In this document: one piece after another, positions 50,363-60,592 of the stretch | Layout: the number at the start of each line of letters is the position of its first letter | Numbering within the stretch: the stretch's first letter is position 1 | DNA from: Tritrichomonas foetus | Lineage: Eukaryota; Parabasalia; Tritrichomonadida; Tritrichomonadidae | DNA length: 64,000 nucleotides | Assembly: GCA_001839685.1 (NCBI GenBank) | Contig: MLAK01000001.1 | Span: 48,437 to 112,436, forward strand | Direction: 5' to 3' | Translations under genes and position numbers: made by a program | The notes under the pieces: generated by a model | Database searches by the model: none | Told to the model about the DNA's origin: nothing | Seen by the model: only the letters and a program-made list of their open reading frames with translations

Positions 50363-51487
50363 ATGGCTACAAGCGATATTCCGACCATGCTTTTCGATCT
50401 CGGCAGCTACAACATTAGAGCTAGCTTAACAACTGACGAAAAACCAAGATTTATCATTCCTTCAGCTTTCCCCACTGGAGAACATGATTTCGAAATTGAC
50501 AAGCCAATTCCTCCAGAATGCACTCCAAGTTTCGCAATTTCAGATGGTGAAGTCGACAACGAAGATAGAATGACTTACCTTTTCGCTTCAATTTTCGATT
50601 CCATATTTCCATCTGATCAACCTGAACCGATAGACTTACGTGTTGTTTTAACAAACGCACCTTATCCATCCAAGAAGCATACTTCATATATTTCGCAAAT
50701 GACCTTTGAAATTTTACAAGCCGATTCAATCATCATGAAGCCACCTGCACTTTATACGCTCACACAATTCTCACTTCCAACCTGTATCTGTGTTGATGTT
50801 GGCTTCGACGTCACCCACATTGTTCCAATCCAAGATAATTTTGTATGTTCGCCAGCAGTCATGCGCTCAACTGCTGCCGGCTCAGCTGTCGACTTGTATG
50901 TCGCTGTTGACCATCTCCAAATTGAGAATGTAACCACATGGGAACAAATGGAGCGTGCACGAAAAATCAAAGAGCAGGTTGCTGTTGTTGCTCTTAATTA
51001 TGAAGATGAAATAGAAGATCCGGAAAAGGAATTCCCGTGCACTTGTGGCGAGCTTTTATTCAATACTCCACTCTTCGAGCTGGCGACACCAGAAGATCAA
51101 GAACCAGATGAAAGAGTTGCAACTCTGACTGAAGAGCCAACAGTCGCAGCACTCATCAAGAAATCTATCGAACAATGCGACTTGAATATGAGAGGAAAAT
51201 TATGGCAAAACATTATCGTTTCTGGTGGAAGTACAAAAATGAAGGGATTCAGGGAAAGACTTCTTCAAGATCTCACAAGCATTTCACCAAGCACAATCAC
51301 ACCAAAGTTGAGGTTCCCAGACGATCCATCACTTGCTGCATGGTACGGTCAAAAACTCTGCATCAACTTCTCAAACAGCGAGCCATGGTTCAACAGACTC
51401 GAATACGAAGAAGACCCAGAAGGAGTTTATCGCAAGTTCATCCAATACGGAATTGCTGATCCAAACAAGGGAAAAACAGAAAAGTAA
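50363..51487 (+). CDS. Divergent actin-related protein (ARP)
   Basis: The 374-residue protein has actin length and an actin/Hsp70-type ATPase fold. Visible signatures are LFDLGSYNIRASL (phosphate-1 loop), ICVDVGFDVTHIVPI (phosphate-2 loop) and IIVSGGSTKMKGFRERLLQDL (adenosine motif). The DNase-loop/central region is very divergent, with inserts such as EPIDLRVVLTNAPYP, so it is not conventional actin. Candidates are a nuclear ARP (Arp4-like, of NuA4/INO80-type complexes) or a dynactin/Arp2-3-type ARP. The nearby Tra1 gene makes a NuA4 ARP appealing but this is only proximity. The ATG at 50363 follows TCACA. It lies between MRE11 and a CARMIL-like gene. Confidence 0.8.
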   Translation: MATSDIPTMLFDLGSYNIRASLTTDEKPRFIIPSAFPTGEHDFEIDKPIPPECTPSFAISDGEVDNEDRMTYLFASIFDSIFPSDQPEPIDLRVVLTNAPYPSKKHTSYISQMTFEILQADSIIMKPPALYTLTQFSLPTCICVDVGFDVTHIVPIQDNFVCSPAVMRSTAAGSAVDLYVAVDHLQIENVTTWEQMERARKIKEQVAVVALNYEDEIEDPEKEFPCTCGELLFNTPLFELATPEDQEPDERVATLTEEPTVAALIKKSIEQCDLNMRGKLWQNIIVSGGSTKMKGFRERLLQDLTSISPSTITPKLRFPDDPSLAAWYGQKLCINFSNSEPWFNRLEYEEDPEGVYRKFIQYGIADPNKGKTEK

Positions 51488-51833
51488 ATACAATGTATTC
51501 TCCAGCGAACAAAATACATTTTCTTTAATAAATATTTATTCTGGTACACTCCTCTCTTTTTATTTTATTATTATTATTACGATTATGGTTTTTTTACGAA
51601 TGTTTGGCTGTCTTTTTAAATTTGAGAATATGATTGTAAATTTGATTGGTGGAATATTCAATGGAAACAAGCTCAAAAACATGTCTGATTCTCGTTGAGA
51701 TTGGTGTTTCTTAATTTTCTTCATATTTGCCTTGATGAATGATATTCGTTTCTGTGATCATTGAAAAACTCAGATGTCTATTCAATAAATTGTGACACAC
51801 TCTGAAAAATCTGAAAAGTCGATTTTCTTTATC

Positions 51834-54800
51834 ATGAGCAAAAGTAATGATAAAGATTCGTCTCTTACGCCCGACGAAACGAGATCGATTAATAATGCGT
51901 TCCCAAAAGATCAAATTCCTTTATTATACGCCTTTCGATCAGATATTCGTTATGAAAAAATATCACGTCAAAACTCGGCATGCGCACTATCAAGGCACTT
52001 CATAGGATTATTCACACATTCAAAAACCGGCGAGCCTTTTGAATTATTTGCAATGATACATATTTCAGATATCGAAATGATTTATTATTCAACTGATCCT
52101 TTCGTTTTAGTTCAAACGAAAACAACAAAACTAATTGCCAATTCGAAATCTTCTTTAAAATTCGCTCAACTTTTATACGTTATCTGTACTGTTTCCTATT
52201 CTTATTATCCTGAAACGCGTGCCCCATCTTTAAGAAGCGATGTTGAAAAATACTTTCCCACTTTAAATTTTCATGTTCCAAGAGACCAATTTCCTATTCC
52301 ACTTTCTTTTTCTCAGCAATTCCAATTTGCCTATTACGCAAATTGCTCAGCACACAAAATTCCATACAATCATGAAGTTGTCAGATATATAAATGCAATG
52401 ATGCTTTCAGCAAATTCAATTATTGACATCACTCAGCTTCCTCTTGACTTCACCAAAGAAGAAAACTCAGACGATTTGATTCCTATTTTTAATTCACTTT
52501 GTCATCTCAATTTCACGAATGGAATATGCTGTCGAAATTTACCACGACCAGATATTCTTAAATCCCTTGAGCAATTAATTTCGAATGGAAATGCAGTAAA
52601 AATTATTCATATTGAAAACTGTGGAGCTTCAGAAGGACTTGAAATTCTAGCACCAGCAGTCAAATTTAATCCAGAATTAGAAATTTCTTATTGGAATTTA
52701 AGCAATAACCAATTACTCAATTTTAAATCATTTTGTACAATAATCACTTATTCTAAACATGAATTACTTTATTTAAATCTATCAAATTGTGGAATTAAAT
52801 CGCCTGATTCAGAAGAATTATTTACTGTACTCTTTAGAAATGCTAGAATGCATAAAATTAAACACCTTTATATAGCAGGTTTCCAATTTTCTAATTTGGA
52901 TTCTTTTGAAAAATATTTATCTCGAAATATGTCAATAGAAACCTTAGATTTAAGCCAAATGTCATCAATGGTTCCTGAAATCTTGTCTATCCTAGTTTCC
53001 AAAAATTATAAATTGCGTACGTTGATTTTAAACCAAACTAAGCTTTCTTCTGACGCATTGAAGAGTTTAACCAAATTTTTGAAAGAAACTGATTCGTTAT
53101 TAACCTTGGATATTTCAGCGACAAAAATTACTCCACAATCAGTTATTTCAATTATTACAACAATTGCAGAAAATCCTGAAATCAAACTTTTTAATTTAAA
53201 TCTGAATAATTTGAAATTAAATGATGCAGCTATTTTACTATTGTATCGTGTTTTCCTGAATCATGATTTATCAAAATGGAAATCTTTATCATTTGATGAA
53301 AATAATATGAGTGAAAATGATCTCCACAATTTCTTACCTTTATTAATACGAATGCCAAATTTAGAAGCTGTTTCATTTTCGGGGAATTTTAATTCTGATA
53401 TGCAACATATTCATTCATATATTGTAGATATTCTTAAAATTCCATCATTGAAATCATTAACAATATCTGGGAACAAAACGAATAAACTTGGTTCGCAAAT
53501 ACTTCCACTTTTAAAAAGAATTTCAGAAATTGATAAACTTGAATATTTGGATATAAGTAATAATTCTGCAGGTGAATTAACTTTTCAATCAGTTACTCAA
53601 ATTATTTATAAGTGTAAAAAATTACATAAGCTATTCATCGATGGAAGTGAGTTTATTTCTGTTGATCAAATAGAATCAATTGTAAATTCACTTCAAAAAA
53701 ATAACAGCAATATAATTTCTATGCCTTTTCCAGTTTCTGATTCACAAAGAATGGTTGGAGGAAATTCCGATGATAATAATAAAGAAATGATAAGAACACT
53801 TGGTGAACTTCAAATGGCAATGGTTCAAGCAATAAATGCAAATAGAACAAAGAAGAAAATGCCAAATGATCTTCCTTTTCCTTCCAATGAAGAGATCACT
53901 CAATTGATTGGACAAATCTCACATGGAACGCGTGAAAGAATTCGAAAAATCATTCCAAAGACTCATTCTGGAATTGCAGAATTCTTTTTGCTGCCTTTGC
54001 CTTTTCAAAAAATGGGAGATTTAGTTAAAGAAGGTGGTTTTATTGAAAACCTTGATATTGGTGATTTAGCAACTTATGAAATCTCTTCAATGAATTATGC
54101 AATTGTTGAAAATAAGAAAACTTTTCAAACTTGCATCTGTCCAACAATGTTTATCACTCGAATGTTAAATGAGCCACCACCTAAACCAGATGATGCCAAA
54201 ACAAATACAGAAACAAAAACTGGTAATGATAATGACACGAGTGATGACAGTCGTTACAGAAATCGAAATCATAAAAATAAAATGAAAAAGAAACCCAACT
54301 ATTCATCAGACAGTCAAAGTGATAGCCAAGATGATAGTCAAAATGATCATCAAAGAAGAAACTATAAAAAGAAAATAAATAAAAGAAACCATTCGTCAGC
54401 TGATGACTATGATGATATAAAACATAGAAATCGAAAAGAAAAACGAACTGTAAATTCGAGTGATAATGATTCAAATGATTCCGAGTTAAGATATCGAAAA
54501 CGAAAAGCACAGATTAATGAATCACAAAATCCTAAAGGAGCAAAGAAAAAATTGAACTATTCTGATGATGATGAAATTGAAAATAAAATTAGAAACAAAA
54601 GCAAACCCCGAAAACTCACAAAGAAAAACTATGATGATGATAGTGGCTATTCAAGCCAACATCAAAAAAATAAGAAAAAGAAAAACTATTCTCAATCTAC
54701 TTCCGATTCTAATTCTAGTGAAGATGTAATTGACTATGACCGTAGAAAACAAAAAGATAAGAGAAAAATCAATGATTTGAAAGAAGATAAATATAGAAAT

Positions 54801-55469
54801 AGTAAAAATCGAAAAAATTATGACTCTGATGATGATTATGAACAGAGGACTAAAAGGAAGCTTCAATATGATGATTCTGATGATTACAACAACCATAAAA
54901 AAATCAAATCATCAAAACCACAAGTCAAAAAGAGAAATTGCAGCGATGATTCAGATGACTCCAAAAATGATGGCTATGGCTCAAAATATCACAGAAATCA
55001 AAGAAAAGACATGAATAGGAAATCCAAACAACAAAATGGAAAAGCCTTTCAGACAAAAATTCCAATGAATGATTATAATTCAGATTCCTACGATTTTGCA
55101 ACACGTCCCAAAAATAAAAAATTACCGAAAAAGAAAGTTTCTCATGATGATTATTCGTCGGATTCATTTGATGAAGATATTGTTGAACCATGGAAAAATA
55201 AGAAAGGCAAAACTCAGAAAAGCAGTCCACATGAATTGAAAACATCAAAAGTCCCAGACAACGAACTGGATAAGCTAATGGATGTAACATATGAAACTTG
55301 CAATGTGAAAAAGAATAAAAATCGTGGAAAATTAGTGACAACGAATTATGATGACTTACCTGTAAATGAAAGGAAACCTTCTCCAAAAGCGCCAAAAAGT
55401 CCAAAAAGGAGATTAAATGTTACATTTGATCTTGATAGTGCACAGATATTTGATAGGAATTTTGCCTAA
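51834..55469 (+). CDS. CARMIL-like PH-LRR protein with long charged tail (paralogue 2)
   Basis: The longest frame starts at GTG 51792, but the first ATG is 51834, giving 1,211 residues. An N-terminal PH-like domain (about 35-125) leads into a long RI-type LRR array (about 190-600) with repeats such as LLYLNLSNCGIKSPDSEELF, LLTLDISATKITPQSVISII and EYLDISNNSAGELTFQSV. A helical cap/dimerisation-like region follows (about 640-770, with ITQLIGQISHGTRERIRKII). The last 430 residues are strongly biased to Asp, Ser, Lys, Arg, Asn and Tyr, with S-D-x-D acidic repeats and basic blocks. The order matches CARMIL. The tail is much longer than in paralogue 1; it resembles phosphorylated SR/SD-like regions. 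Confidence 0.72.
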   Translation: MSKSNDKDSSLTPDETRSINNAFPKDQIPLLYAFRSDIRYEKISRQNSACALSRHFIGLFTHSKTGEPFELFAMIHISDIEMIYYSTDPFVLVQTKTTKLIANSKSSLKFAQLLYVICTVSYSYYPETRAPSLRSDVEKYFPTLNFHVPRDQFPIPLSFSQQFQFAYYANCSAHKIPYNHEVVRYINAMMLSANSIIDITQLPLDFTKEENSDDLIPIFNSLCHLNFTNGICCRNLPRPDILKSLEQLISNGNAVKIIHIENCGASEGLEILAPAVKFNPELEISYWNLSNNQLLNFKSFCTIITYSKHELLYLNLSNCGIKSPDSEELFTVLFRNARMHKIKHLYIAGFQFSNLDSFEKYLSRNMSIETLDLSQMSSMVPEILSILVSKNYKLRTLILNQTKLSSDALKSLTKFLKETDSLLTLDISATKITPQSVISIITTIAENPEIKLFNLNLNNLKLNDAAILLLYRVFLNHDLSKWKSLSFDENNMSENDLHNFLPLLIRMPNLEAVSFSGNFNSDMQHIHSYIVDILKIPSLKSLTISGNKTNKLGSQILPLLKRISEIDKLEYLDISNNSAGELTFQSVTQIIYKCKKLHKLFIDGSEFISVDQIESIVNSLQKNNSNIISMPFPVSDSQRMVGGNSDDNNKEMIRTLGELQMAMVQAINANRTKKKMPNDLPFPSNEEITQLIGQISHGTRERIRKIIPKTHSGIAEFFLLPLPFQKMGDLVKEGGFIENLDIGDLATYEISSMNYAIVENKKTFQTCICPTMFITRMLNEPPPKPDDAKTNTETKTGNDNDTSDDSRYRNRNHKNKMKKKPNYSSDSQSDSQDDSQNDHQRRNYKKKINKRNHSSADDYDDIKHRNRKEKRTVNSSDNDSNDSELRYRKRKAQINESQNPKGAKKKLNYSDDDEIENKIRNKSKPRKLTKKNYDDDSGYSSQHQKNKKKKNYSQSTSDSNSSEDVIDYDRRKQKDKRKINDLKEDKYRNSKNRKNYDSDDDYEQRTKRKLQYDDSDDYNNHKKIKSSKPQVKKRNCSDDSDDSKNDGYGSKYHRNQRKDMNRKSKQQNGKAFQTKIPMNDYNSDSYDFATRPKNKKLPKKKVSHDDYSSDSFDEDIVEPWKNKKGKTQKSSPHELKTSKVPDNELDKLMDVTYETCNVKKNKNRGKLVTTNYDDLPVNERKPSPKAPKSPKRRLNVTFDLDSAQIFDRNFA

Positions 55470-55817
55470 CGGATAAATTGTTTTTATAAATTAAGATATA
55501 TATGCAACTTTTATGAACATTTTTTCCAAATAATTATTTTCATGATTTTATTATATTTTTTATCCACATGAATTTTTATTTTATATAATTTTTGGAAACT
55601 CACTTGTTCGTTCTGACAGTTTTTAGAGCAACTTTCATGCATATTTCAATGAAAGCGGTTAAGGTCAACTCATTTGGGAATATTACATGTATTTTATGGT
55701 CAAGTAACCATTTTTCTTCTGAATAATTTGAACCCCTTCTGAAACATCATTGAAATATTTCTGCGAAAAAAATCCAAAAATTTGGATCATTTCATTTTTT
55801 CTTTTTATCTTGAACAA
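55470..55817. other. Spacer before the ankyrin gene
   Basis: AT-rich, no gene seen; T-rich stretches and TTTTTC-type runs occur close to the ATG at 55818. Confidence 0.4.
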
Positions 55818-57232
55818 ATGAATCCAAATCAAAACGATAACGAAAATTCACCATTACAAGAACCATTGAATTCAGACGATGAATTTAACCTTGAAATTTT
55901 CCGAGTTCTCGAAGATGATAATATTCCTGCCATTTCGCGAATTATGGAATCCCATGATCTCACAGAATTATCATTAAACTATCCACTAAGTGATCAAGAT
56001 GTGATCATACAAGGAAAACCAAGCGCTTTATGTGTTGCCGCATTTGATGGATCATTAGAGTCGTTTAGATATTTATTAATTAATGGATCAGATGTATTTC
56101 AAACAGATGATTCCGGAGTTTCTATTTATTTTTTTATCGTACATGCGCCCATTTCGCTGCTGCGTCTGGAAATATTGAAATTATGACTTTACTTCTTGAA
56201 CAGGGTGTTGTTTTTCATGAATCGCTTGATAATGAATCCAACACACCTATTCATTATGCTGCTGCATATGGTCATTTGGATGCTGTTAAATGGCTATTTT
56301 CGAATGGTTCGACATTTGACTGCACAAATAACTCGTTGTGGCTTCCAATTCATTCTGCTGCGAATCGAAATCAAAAAGAAGTTGTTGATTTCTTTTTATC
56401 TAATGAAATACCTATTGAAACTAAAACAAAAAATGGATTAACTCCTTTATTAATTGCTGCAAGAAGTGGATCGGTTGATGTTCTCGAATATTTACTTGAA
56501 AAAGGTGCGAATAAAGATACTATTGATGGAAATAATGAATCTGCTCTAGTTGTTTGTGTTTTAGCACATCAGCTTGAAGCTGCTAAAATTTTAATAAAGC
56601 ATGGAGTCGATATTAACTTTAATAGTGAAGGATGGACTGCTTTAAATTTCGCAATTAAAGAGAAATCCATTGATTTTGTTGATTTATTAGTGAATAATGG
56701 TGCAATGTTAAATACTTCTCATGTTCATAATATGGCACCACTTCATTGGGCATCAAAATATGGTGTTTTAGAAATCGTCCAAATATTGATTGAACATGGA
56801 GCTGATGTAAATGTAACTAGTAATGAAGGATGGACACCTGTTTGTTTGGCATCTGGTTATGGTCATCTTCCAATTGTTCGATTTTTGGTCGAAAAAGGTG
56901 CAGATATAAACTTGATTGGAAAAAATAATATTGCACCCTTTATGTTTGCATGTTTGAATGGACAAAAGGAGATTGCACAGTATTTAGTTGAAAAAGGAGC
57001 TAATATTCGCATTGTTGATAATGGTGGCTGGAATGTTTTACACTGGGCAGTTGCGCACAAACAAACAGAAACGGTCCGTTATTTACTATCCCTTGGAATT
57101 GATCATACTCGGAAAGACAAAAACAGACAAACTCCTTATGATATTGCAGTTCATGATAGGAATCAAGAAATGATAGCTTTGCTCGAAGAAAATGGAGCTG
57201 CTACTACAAAAACAAATTGTAATATTGCCTAA
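55818..57232 (+). CDS. Ankyrin-repeat protein with a frameshift in a T7 run
   Basis: The open frame begins with TTG (55782); the first ATG is 55818 (MNPNQNDNENSPLQE). An acidic N-terminus and a short capping region precede about ten ankyrin repeats, such as TPIHYAAAYGHLDAVKWLF, TPLLIAARSGSVDVLEYLLE and APLHWASKYGVLEIVQILIE. The first frame fails around 56126-56132, a T7 run, and the ankyrin pattern resumes one frame back (CAHFAAASGNIEIMTLLL) at about 56145. One additional T would join both parts. An assembly or sequencing error is likely, but a young pseudogene is possible. Role: protein-protein interaction, partner unknown. Confidence 0.75.
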
Positions 57233-57448
57233 ATATGTATTTGTGTTTTCTTTATTTTTTTTGAAGTTAAGAATTAATTCTTTACAATTAAATGAAGATT
57301 TTGATAATCATTTCATGTATGAATGAACCAAATCGCTAATGATATTAACAACTAAATTTCAAGCTTCTAGAAATCAAAAAAGAAAAATCGAAAAGAAAAT
57401 CAATGATAAAAACATTTTATGAAATAACAAAAATATCGGTAAATTAAA

Positions 57449-58519
57449 TCAATTTTTTGATAACAAACTGGCTGTTTCATCATCACTTTCATTAACTGTA
57501 ATTTCTTTTTCATTATTTTTCGCATCAAATCCAGAATTGCACTTAAAGAAAACCATGAATCCAATTAAAAACAGACCAAAAACTCGAAGAATGTTTTCTG
57601 CTACTGTTCCAGCTGTCCAATCCCTTCCGTAATAGAATCCAAAGATAGTTCCGGCAATTGCATAAAAATACCAAACAATTTCAACTAACAAAGGATCAAA
57701 AGTTCGTGAAAACTCAATCACTTTCAAATTTCCATAAAAAGTGGAACAAAAAATGCCAAGTAAAACATCTTTTCGTTTAAGGAGTAACAATTTAAAGAAA
57801 TAAACAATTATTGGATCAATCCCATCTGTAAAAAGTGCCCAAATGAAAAAAATAATTGAATTGAAAAAATGGAAAAAAATGCAAAATCGCAAATTTGATT
57901 CATTTTTCGTTCCTTTTTTCATTTCTTTGTCAGAAAGCTCAAAAAAATACGGAATTAACATAAATATGAAATTTGATGTGAAAAGAAGAAGAAGCTCATA
58001 TAGAATATTCGGAATATCTTCTTCTGCCAATCCGCGAAATATCCTTTGGCTAATTAAAAGAATTGTATTAATAAAAGCTAAAATAGCAAAAATTACTTGT
58101 TTGTTTGTTTCATGGCTAGTTGGATTTCTGAAAAATTGAATGAAAAATGAAAAAAATGAAATTATCGGTGAAATATGGCAAATCATTGAATAATTTGCAG
58201 TTTCACTCGCGCGGCCAAGCAAATAAGTTGGGAAAATTGAGAACAATAATGAAAAAATTGCGATTTGATAGAGAAAATATTTATCGAAATTAAATAACGA
58301 ATTGTTCGTGAAATTTTGGAATTCTCGATTGAAAGCAAGCTTTAGAAAGCACATAATTAAAGCGTAAATCGACTTATTGAAAAAGAGGGTTGGAATATTT
58401 GGTAATTTATCTTTTGAATCATGAACGAATGGAATTGCGAGGCAAATACCTGTAAGTGCGAATGAATAGATAGATTTGCGCTTATCTTCACGGATTTTTT
58501 TTTGGTTAATTAAATGCAA
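57449..58519 (-). CDS. Multi-TM transporter of the DMT/nucleotide-sugar type, start unresolved
   Basis: About 355 residues with nine to ten hydrophobic segments, for example SFALTGICLAIPFV, YSMICHISPIISFFSFFI, EIVWYFYAIAGTIFGFYYG and ENILRVFGLFLIGFMVFF. The C-terminus is acidic (ESDDETASLLSKN). Layout and length fit the drug/metabolite-transporter superfamily, to which nucleotide-sugar transporters belong; the substrate is unknown. The frame opens at a TTG (58519) preceded by TGA at 58523-58525, with no ATG before the first TM segment; the first in-frame ATG (about residue 56) would lose it. A missed 5' exon, a T9-run error (58495-58503) or an unusual start would explain this. Confidence 0.7.
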   Translation of the reverse strand: MHLINQKKIREDKRKSIYSFALTGICLAIPFVHDSKDKLPNIPTLFFNKSIYALIMCFLKLAFNREFQNFTNNSLFNFDKYFLYQIAIFSLLFSIFPTYLLGRASETANYSMICHISPIISFFSFFIQFFRNPTSHETNKQVIFAILAFINTILLISQRIFRGLAEEDIPNILYELLLLFTSNFIFMLIPYFFELSDKEMKKGTKNESNLRFCIFFHFFNSIIFFIWALFTDGIDPIIVYFFKLLLLKRKDVLLGIFCSTFYGNLKVIEFSRTFDPLLVEIVWYFYAIAGTIFGFYYGRDWTAGTVAENILRVFGLFLIGFMVFFKCNSGFDAKNNEKEITVNESDDETASLLSKN

Positions 58520-58678
58520 ACTTCACTGTCAAAAAATCAGAATGATAATAGGTAAAATCATAAGTCAATTATAGGTAAATTAAATTAACGATAAATTCGC
58601 CTTGACTGTAAACTCTGATCAAATATTTGTTCAAATTATTCAAACTCTTTATCGCATATATTCAAAATTCAATTAAAA

Positions 58679-59389
58679 ATGGTCGATGTTAATAGTGAAT
58701 TTTTCATGGCCAAATTGTTGATCAAATCATCAAAAAGTGGCATTGACATCAAAATGTCATCAAGTGCGAAACATAGTTCTTCTGACGAAGCTCCTGCTGA
58801 GGAATCGGTGAACCAACCAGAAGAAAAGGAAGTCAATGGAGAAGAACCAGCTGCTTCAGAAGAGAAGGAATCTTCACCAAAGAAGGCTGGAGTAACACTT
58901 CACATCGGAAATCTGAATTTCGAGACGACTGAAGAAAAACTGAAGGAGAAATTCTCTGAGTTCGGAAACATAGTAAGTGTTCGAATCATTAAAAGGGCTA
59001 ACGGAACATCCAAAGGTTTTGGATTCGTCGAAATGGAAAATTCCGAAGATTCAGACAAAGCAATTGAAAGCCTCAACAATAAAGACTTTGACGGCCGCGA
59101 GATAACCGTCCAAGTTGCGAAATCACAGGACGAAATGCGCAAAGAACGGCCACCTCGTCGCGGCGGCGACAGAAGAGACCGGGGCGACAGACGTGACCGC
59201 GACAGAAGAGACCGTGGTGACCGCTACGACCGGAGAGACCGCAGAGACCGTGATCGTGACCATGATAGATATGACCGATATGATAGACGCGATAGGAGAG
59301 ATCGTGACCGAGACGACTCTCGAAGGAGGTCAAGATATGACCGCGATGATTCCCCTCGTCGAAGCAGGAGATCCTTTGACAGTGATTAA
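58679..59389 (+). CDS. SR-type RNA-binding protein (one RRM plus RD-rich tail)
   Basis: The frame starts at ATG 58679. A second ATG at 58754 (MSSSAKHSSSDEAPAEE) is an equally good and perhaps better start. A Glu/Ser-rich N-terminus leads to a single RRM with RNP2 LHIGNL and RNP1 KGFGFVEM (about residues 72-148), then RERPPRRGG-like text and a tail of alternating Arg-Asp and Arg-Ser (about 160-236). Such proteins act in pre-mRNA splicing, mRNA processing or export. Trichomonads have few introns but keep the splicing machinery. The tail-encoding DNA is GC-richer (CGAC/GAC) than its flanks, a consequence of the RD repeats. Confidence 0.9.
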   Translation: MVDVNSEFFMAKLLIKSSKSGIDIKMSSSAKHSSSDEAPAEESVNQPEEKEVNGEEPAASEEKESSPKKAGVTLHIGNLNFETTEEKLKEKFSEFGNIVSVRIIKRANGTSKGFGFVEMENSEDSDKAIESLNNKDFDGREITVQVAKSQDEMRKERPPRRGGDRRDRGDRRDRDRRDRGDRYDRRDRRDRDRDHDRYDRYDRRDRRDRDRDDSRRRSRYDRDDSPRRSRRSFDSD

Positions 59390-59671
59390 ATTTCCATAAA
59401 GATAGTTTGATTCCATTGTATACAAGAGTTTCACCTATTGTGTTAACAGCCTTTGATCAGTTCCTTTTCCGGAAATTGATTTATAATGTGTTTATGATTG
59501 ATTTAAATGTGTAATTAAAAATAGAACTTCGATACATCTTTTTTTTACCTCCCCTCCACTTTTCAACACTTTTTTATGATTTTGTTTATTGATGAATGTC
59601 AAAGAGAGTTGGTCATTTCTCAGACTTTCCTTGAAATAATTATTTTTCGCTAGGATCACATGATCACTTTC

Positions 59672-59678
59672 ATTTTTT

Positions 59679-59709
<31 letters not shown>

Positions 59710-59720
59710 TGTGTGTGTTT
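59672..59720 (+). repeat. Long T runs with C breaks, then GT repeat
   Basis: Three T tracts separated by single C residues are followed by a GTGTGTGTG repeat, about 280 bp 3' of the SR gene. Slippage-prone simple sequence; no function is evident. Confidence 0.7.
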
Positions 59721-60200
59721 AATTTGTCTTGTGTTTTATTTGTTTTGTGCTTTGTTTAGCCTCTGCTTGTGATTACTGCACAGGAAAATAATGTTTTATT
59801 CGACCTCTTCAGCTTAGTCTTCCTCAATTTAGAAGCTTTTTGATTACTGAAGAATTCTTTGATCGGTTATTATCGATATTCTCATATCAATTTGCCTTCA
59901 AATGTTAATTGAATGTCTTATGAAGTACAGACATCAACATTGAGGAGATGAATATTCTTAAAAAGTGTTGCCTTTTAGTCGGACATATTCTTAAAAAGTG
60001 GAGATATTGTTGAAGCAGTTTTACTTTGAAGTCATACATTAGTCAACCTTTCTGTTTATTTGGACTCACAAATATAACCTAAATTTCACTAGATGTATAC
60101 AAACCAAATAGTCTTAACGTACGAAATCACTAAAATGATCCTTATCATCAGTATTACTTAATACCATCAGTCAAAAATCAAAACCCAAATAGCTAAAAGA

Positions 60201-60299
60201 ATGACGAAAATTTCCCTTATCGCAAACTTCGCAAATGGCCGAATTCAAAAATATTTCGAAAATGATTCTGAAGAAGCTATTGTTTCAGTTTTCGGGTGA
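60201..60299 (+). pseudogene. Short coding-like frame, 32 residues
   Basis: An ATG at 60201 opens a protein-like frame (MTKISLIANFANGRIQKYFE, then NDSEEAIVSVFG) cut by TGA at 60297. It lies 300 bp upstream of another relic-like frame (60593) and may be the beginning of the same dead gene. Confidence 0.3.
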
Positions 60300-60498
60300 A
60301 CAGCTTTCAGTCAATTGTTAAATCTATTTTTTATAGTTATGAGCCATATTTATTCATAGTTTTGAAATTTTGCAACAATTAAACCGAAAAAAGAGCGATT
60401 TTGGAGGAAGCCTAAAAAAAAATTGTGAGAAGCTTTTTTTCCAAGAATCACAAAGATTATAATACTGCTTCCCATAATTCTATTTACACTTCTTCTAT

Positions 60499-60518
60499 CG
60501 ATTTTTAATTAAAAATCG
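60499..60518. repeat. Perfect 20-bp palindrome
   Basis: CGATTTTTAATTAAAAATCG is identical to its reverse complement. It lies between two relic-like frames. Confidence 0.7.
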
Positions 60519-60592
60519 CGAAAATTTTGATAGTTTTAACTCAGTGATGTTGAATTAATTCAATTTCCATTTGACAGATATGAATGTATTGA

